DNA of 44,594 nt, from the NCBI GenBank assembly GCA_022772585.1, contig JALEZN010000044.1, positions 1 through 44,594 of the forward strand. Reading direction: 5' to 3'. A model generated the notes under the pieces. It was not told where the DNA came from. It searched no databases and saw only the letters and a program-made list of their open reading frames with translations. Below, piece after piece: positions 40,979-44,594 of the stretch. The position numbers and the translations under genes were made by a program. Origin of the DNA: Clostridiales bacterium (GTDB lineage Bacteria; Bacillota; Clostridia; Oscillospirales; Oscillospiraceae). Within the stretch, counting starts at the first letter, position 1; each line of letters begins with the position of its first letter.

Positions 40979-42925
40979 ATGATTCGGTGGTCTCTCACGG
41001 CGGAATTCCTCTCTTTTATCACCATTGTGATCCTCTTTCTCTACTATAATGAGCGCGGTCGCTTTCCCACGCACCGCCGCAGCCTTTATCTTCTCTGTCT
41101 CTGCGCCTCCGGCGGCTCCATCCTGCTCAACGCCCTGTGCGTCTATGCCATCGCAGTCCCGGACCTGCTCCCGCTGTGGCTGAACTGGCTCCTCAACAGC
41201 CTGTATTTTCTGCTGTGCGTCTCCGTATGCTCCCTGATCGCCGGCTTTCTCTTTGCATTGCTGCTGGAGCATGTATATGACAAACGCTGCCTGCACCGGG
41301 CGCTGGCTGTCATCATCGCCCTCACCGCCGGGTTTGCCCTGCTCACTCTCTGGAACCTGCGCAGCGGCGTTCTCTTTTTCTTTGACGAGGCCGGCGGCTA
41401 CCACCGGGGGCCCCTCAACGCCATGGGCTACTGCATTCTGGGCGTGGAGCTGGTCATGCTGGTGCTCTGCTATCTGCGCAACCGGTCCAGCGTCTCCCGC
41501 CCCATGGTCCGCGTGATGCACGTACTGCCCCCTCTTTTGGTGCTTATGACCGTGTTCCAGCGGCTCTATCCCGGACTGCTGCTCAACGGCACTCTGCTGG
41601 CCCAGGCCAATCTCATCGTGTTCATCAGTTTCCACACCCGCAGCGTAGAGCTGGACAGTTTGACCGGCATCCGGAACCGGGCGTCTTTTTTTCGGGAGCT
41701 CACACTGCGTTCCGGCGGCCGCCAGCCCCTCCAGCTCATTCTGATCTCGCTGGCCCAGTTTGCCCAGGTCAACCAGAAATACGGCTATCCTGCCGGAGAC
41801 GCGCTGCTCTATGAGACGGCCCGGTATCTGGATGGCGTCTTTTCTTCCTTTACCGCCTTCCGGTTCAACAATGTGGAGTTCGTCCTGCTCGGCCCCGCTC
41901 AGGATGAACGTGAGGCCTGCCGGCGGCTGGATATCCTGGAGCGGCGGTTCCGGGAGCCCTGGCAGCTGGGCGGACTGTCCCTTACCCTTTCCGTGAATCT
42001 GGCCGACGTCGTATACACCGGCGGCAGCCGGCAGACCCCCGCCCAGCTCATCGACTTTCTGGAATACGCCGCCCGCCTGGCCCGGCAGGAAAACCGTCCT
42101 CTCGTCCGTTTTGACCCCGATGTGGAAGCCCGGTTCCGGCGGCGGCAGCACCTGGTGGAACTGATGCGGAGCTCCATCCGGCAGCACCGGTTCCAGATCT
42201 GGTATCAGCCGGTCTATTGCCTCCACGGCCGTCACTTCTGCTCGGCCGAAGCCCTTCTTCGCCTGACCGACTATGACGGCGCCCCCATCTCCCCCGGCGA
42301 GTTCATTCCCCTGGCGGAGGAGACCGGCCTGATCGACGAGCTGAGCTGGATCGTTCTGGAGGAGGTCTGCCGCTTCCTGGGTGCCGGGCGGGCAGGTCCC
42401 CTTCAGTACGTTTCCATCAATCTCTCCCCCCGCCAGTTCCGGGATCCCGGCCTGATTCACCGGGTCCGCGCCGCGCTGGACCGTTTTCAGGTCCCGCCCG
42501 GCCGGCTGAAGATCGAGATCACGGAGCAGGTGTTTCTGGAGGATACCAAACGGGCGGAGGCCATCGTCTCCTCCCTGACCGATTACGGCGTCCGGTTCTT
42601 TATGGATGATTTCGGCACCGGGTACTCCAACCTCTCCTGTGTGCTGGGTCTCCCCTTTGAGTACATCAAGCTGGACCGCAGCCTGATCGCGCCCCTGCCA
42701 GACGATCCCCAGGCCGGCCTTATGGTACGCACCCTTATCCAGCTCTTTCACGGTCTGGGGAAACGGCTCATCGCCGAGGGCGTGGAGACCGCCTCTCAGG
42801 CCGAGCTGCTCTGCCGCTGCGGTGCTGACAGCATTCAGGGTTTTTACTACGCCCGTCCCATGCCGGAAGGCGATTTTATCCGTTTCCTCTCGACCGCTCC
42901 TCCGGCCTCCGCGGAACCTTCCTGA
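40979..42925 (+). CDS. Membrane-bound c-di-GMP phosphodiesterase with degenerate GGDEF
   Basis: A 648-residue protein. About seven membrane segments (1-220) form the sensor. The GGDEF domain (about 225-370) is degenerate: the active G-G-D-E-F is F-N-N-V-E-F (N297-F301), so it should not make c-di-GMP, though it might bind GTP and regulate. The EAL domain (about 385-635) is complete: E424-A-L, NLSPRQF, EITEQ, D543-D-F-G-T-G-Y-S, KLDRS and EGVET. So it should hydrolyse c-di-GMP to pGpG at the membrane. The start at 40979 has AAGAAGGG upstream. It is transcribed alone, divergent from the recombinase. Confidence 0.92.
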   Translation: MIRWSLTAEFLSFITIVILFLYYNERGRFPTHRRSLYLLCLCASGGSILLNALCVYAIAVPDLLPLWLNWLLNSLYFLLCVSVCSLIAGFLFALLLEHVYDKRCLHRALAVIIALTAGFALLTLWNLRSGVLFFFDEAGGYHRGPLNAMGYCILGVELVMLVLCYLRNRSSVSRPMVRVMHVLPPLLVLMTVFQRLYPGLLLNGTLLAQANLIVFISFHTRSVELDSLTGIRNRASFFRELTLRSGGRQPLQLILISLAQFAQVNQKYGYPAGDALLYETARYLDGVFSSFTAFRFNNVEFVLLGPAQDEREACRRLDILERRFREPWQLGGLSLTLSVNLADVVYTGGSRQTPAQLIDFLEYAARLARQENRPLVRFDPDVEARFRRRQHLVELMRSSIRQHRFQIWYQPVYCLHGRHFCSAEALLRLTDYDGAPISPGEFIPLAEETGLIDELSWIVLEEVCRFLGAGRAGPLQYVSINLSPRQFRDPGLIHRVRAALDRFQVPPGRLKIEITEQVFLEDTKRAEAIVSSLTDYGVRFFMDDFGTGYSNLSCVLGLPFEYIKLDRSLIAPLPDDPQAGLMVRTLIQLFHGLGKRLIAEGVETASQAELLCRCGADSIQGFYYARPMPEGDFIRFLSTAPPASAEPS

Positions 42926-42960
42926 AAAAAGCGCCCCCGGTCCGAACGGACCGGGGGCGC
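42925..42960 (-). terminator. Terminator of the liv operon
   Basis: A perfect 14-bp stem GCGCCCCCGGTCCG/CGGACCGGGGGCGC, two-base loop. On the minus strand six T follow it. It may also stop the converging GGDEF-EAL gene. Confidence 0.9.
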
Positions 42961-42975
42961 GCTGCGCGCTTGTAC

Positions 42976-43674
42976 CTATTTGCCCAGATAGGCTTTTTTG
43001 ACCGCCTCGTTGGCCATCAGCTCACGGCCGGGGCCGGACAGGGTGATCCGGCCCGTCTCCATCACATAGCCCAGGTCGGCGGTGTGGAGGGCCATGTTGG
43101 CGTTCTGCTCGATGAGCAGGATGGTCACGCCCTGTTTGTTGATCTCCCGGATGATCTCAAAGATCCCCTTGACCACCAGCGGCGCTAGGCCCAGGGACGG
43201 CTCATCCATCATCATGATCTTGGGCCGGGACATGAGGGCGCGGCCCACGGCCAGCATCTGCTGCTCGCCGCCGGACAGGGTGCCCGCCGCCTGCCAGGAG
43301 CGCTCCTTCAGCCGGGGGAAGAGGTCATAAACCCACCGCAGGTCCTCGTCCAGGCTGTCCTTGCGGAGATAGGCCCCGATCTTCAGGTTCTCCAGCACTG
43401 TCAGGTCGGGGAAGACCCGCCGTCCCTCGGGCACCAGGGTGATGCCCTTGGACACGATGCGGTCGGGCGAGAGGCCGGTGATGTCCTCCGCCTGGAGGTG
43501 GATCCGGCCGCTGGCCGGCTTCACCAGTCCGGCGATGGTGCGCAGCGTGGTGGACTTTCCGGCGCCATTGGCGCCGATGAGCGTCACGATCTGGCGCTCC
43601 GGGACCTCAAAGGTGATCCCCTTGACGGCCTCGATGCCGCCGTATCTCACTTTCAGGTCGTCAATTTTCAGCAT
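42976..43674 (-). CDS. livF: Branched-chain amino acid ABC transporter ATP-binding protein LivF
   Basis: A 232-residue ATPase of normal LivF length. Walker A is GANGAGKST (34-42), the signature LSGGEQQM near 137, and Walker B with IMMMDEPSLGLAPL near 155; the end GRELMANEAVKKAYLGK is typical. The start is ATG 43674, giving a 14-bp overlap with livG; the ribosome site (GGTGG) is weak, which fits coupling to livG translation. Last gene of the operon. Confidence 0.94.
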   Translation of the reverse strand: MLKIDDLKVRYGGIEAVKGITFEVPERQIVTLIGANGAGKSTTLRTIAGLVKPASGRIHLQAEDITGLSPDRIVSKGITLVPEGRRVFPDLTVLENLKIGAYLRKDSLDEDLRWVYDLFPRLKERSWQAAGTLSGGEQQMLAVGRALMSRPKIMMMDEPSLGLAPLVVKGIFEIIREINKQGVTILLIEQNANMALHTADLGYVMETGRITLSGPGRELMANEAVKKAYLGK

Positions 43675-44509
43675 CGTCTGCCACCCCCAGGTATGCCTCG
43701 ATGACGCGGGGATCATTCTGGACCTCCGCGGGCGTGCCCTGGGCAATGAGACGGCCAAAGTCCAGGACATAGATACGGTCGGAGATCTGCATGACCAGGT
43801 CCATATGGTGCTCGATCATAAAGACGGACAGGTCGTACTCGCTCCGGATCTGCTTGATGAAATCGGTGAGCTCCTGGGTCTCCTGAGGATTCATGCCGGC
43901 GGCCGGCTCGTCCAGCAGCAGGAGCTTGGGCTCGGTGGCAAGGGCACGGGCGATCTCCAGCCGGCGCTGCAGGCCGTAGGGCAGGCTGCCCGCCACCTCG
44001 TCCTTCAGGTGGGCCAGACCCTGCTCCTCCAGCAGGGCCATGGCCTCCTCCCGCATGCGCCGCTCCTCCGCCCGGTTCAGGCGGAAGGTGGCCGACAGGA
44101 AATTCTGTTTGGCCCGCATGTGCTTGGCGATGAGCACGTTCTCAAAGACGGTCAGGGCCGAGAAGAGCCGGATGTTCTGGAAGGTACGGGCGATGCCCCG
44201 GTGGGTGATCCGGTCGGGCGTGGGGCTGAGCTTGTGGGTATAGCGCCCCTTGTTCTCACCGGCGTAGAGCTTTTCCATCTTGCCCTGGGGGTAGTTCTCC
44301 ACCATGGGCTCCCCCAGGAAGGACACCCGCCCGTTGGTGGGCTCATAGACTCCGGTGATGCAGTTAAAGGCAGTGGTCTTGCCGGCGCCGTTTGGGCCGA
44401 TGAGGGCCACGATCTCCCCCTGGTTTACCTCCAGGGACAGGTTGTTCACCGCTACCACGCCGCCAAACTGCATGGTGATATCCTCAACTCGAAGGACGTT
44501 CTGGCTCAT
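43661..44509 (-). CDS. livG: Branched-chain amino acid ABC transporter ATP-binding protein LivG
   Basis: A 282-residue ATPase with Walker A GPNGAGKTT (38-46) and Walker B with LLLLDEPAAGMNPQE near 195, where LivG has the A-A-G-M signature. The region between is longer than usual (RITHRGIARTFQNIRLF near 95-110 after an inserted segment). The start overlaps the livM stop as ATGA. Import of leucine, isoleucine, valine or related compounds is inferred from the family. Confidence 0.94.
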   Translation of the reverse strand: MSQNVLRVEDITMQFGGVVAVNNLSLEVNQGEIVALIGPNGAGKTTAFNCITGVYEPTNGRVSFLGEPMVENYPQGKMEKLYAGENKGRYTHKLSPTPDRITHRGIARTFQNIRLFSALTVFENVLIAKHMRAKQNFLSATFRLNRAEERRMREEAMALLEEQGLAHLKDEVAGSLPYGLQRRLEIARALATEPKLLLLDEPAAGMNPQETQELTDFIKQIRSEYDLSVFMIEHHMDLVMQISDRIYVLDFGRLIAQGTPAEVQNDPRVIEAYLGVADDAEN

Positions 44510-44594
44510 CTGGCTGCCTCCTTCCTGTTTTTGCGCTGCCGGAAGAGGTCGGGCAGCTCCTTGTCGCCCATGATGCCCCGGCGGAAGAAGAGCA
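44506..44594 (-). CDS. livM: LivM permease, C-terminal end (partial at window edge)
   Basis: The last 29 codons of a branched-chain amino acid permease: LFFRRGIMGDKELPDLFRQR, then a basic tail. The L-x-F-x-x-G-I/L-M-G pattern is the usual LivM C-terminus. The stop (44506-44508) overlaps the livG start codon. The rest lies outside the window. Confidence 0.85.
   Translation of the reverse strand, partial: LFFRRGIMGDKELPDLFRQRKNRKEAAR

Overview
This window is about 44.6 kb of GC-rich DNA from a Gram-positive, endospore-forming Clostridia, most likely the Oscillospiraceae (the gut Flavonifractor/Lawsonibacter/Intestinimonas group). That assignment is inferred. It rests on AGGAGG-type ribosome binding sites, sigma-A promoters with 16-18 bp spacing, U-rich intrinsic terminators, the spore genes bofA, yaaL and dpaB, SLH and Asp23 proteins, and many ABC and PTS transporters. 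No CRISPR array, rRNA or replication origin is visible.

Layout. 1-5.9 kb: MarR regulator, SLH-domain protein, a P-type cation ATPase behind a yybP-ykoY (Mn2+) riboswitch, the sporulation pair yaaL-bofA behind a sigma-E-like promoter, and a sugar O-acetyltransferase. 6-12 kb: a divergent type II topoisomerase pair (ParE-like, ParC-like) with an exported stalk-domain protein between them whose signal peptide is out of frame. 12-16.3 kb: YitT membrane protein, LUD-domain protein, a lipoprotein that looks like a catalytically dead transglutaminase, two near-identical tRNA-Gly(GCC) units, an XRE-type protein and GreA. 16.4-25.2 kb: a complete phosphotransferase locus: EI, mannose-family IIA/IIB/IIC/IID, a zinc dehydrogenase, a class I aldolase and an HPr with Arg at position 46, with a divergent PucR-type regulator. 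A 270-bp chain of unexplained hairpins lies between IID and EI. 25.3-27.8 kb: a small Cys-rich membrane protein, Asp23 and a FakA-type kinase. 27.9-30.2 kb: a polar amino acid ABC transporter, possibly ArgR-controlled. 30.4-36.9 kb: an oligopeptide ABC transporter (oppBCDF plus oppA) with enlarged OppC and OppF. 37-38.8 kb: a DUF2156 protein and dpaB. 38.8-40.7 kb: the 3' end of dpaA, cut off from the rest of the gene next to a large serine recombinase. 41-44.6 kb: a degenerate GGDEF-EAL protein and livF-livG-livM (livM partial).

How it fits together. The 16-25 kb block looks like a self-contained sugar uptake and catabolism unit with its own phosphorelay and regulator. The Opp, polar amino acid and Liv transporters suggest a peptide- and amino-acid-using lifestyle. 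The most striking observation is dpaA, needed to make the spore core compound dipicolinate: only its last 50 codons are present, beside a recombinase of the class that removes skin-type elements during sporulation. Either this is a new developmentally excised element whose other end lies outside the window, or dpaA has been permanently destroyed.
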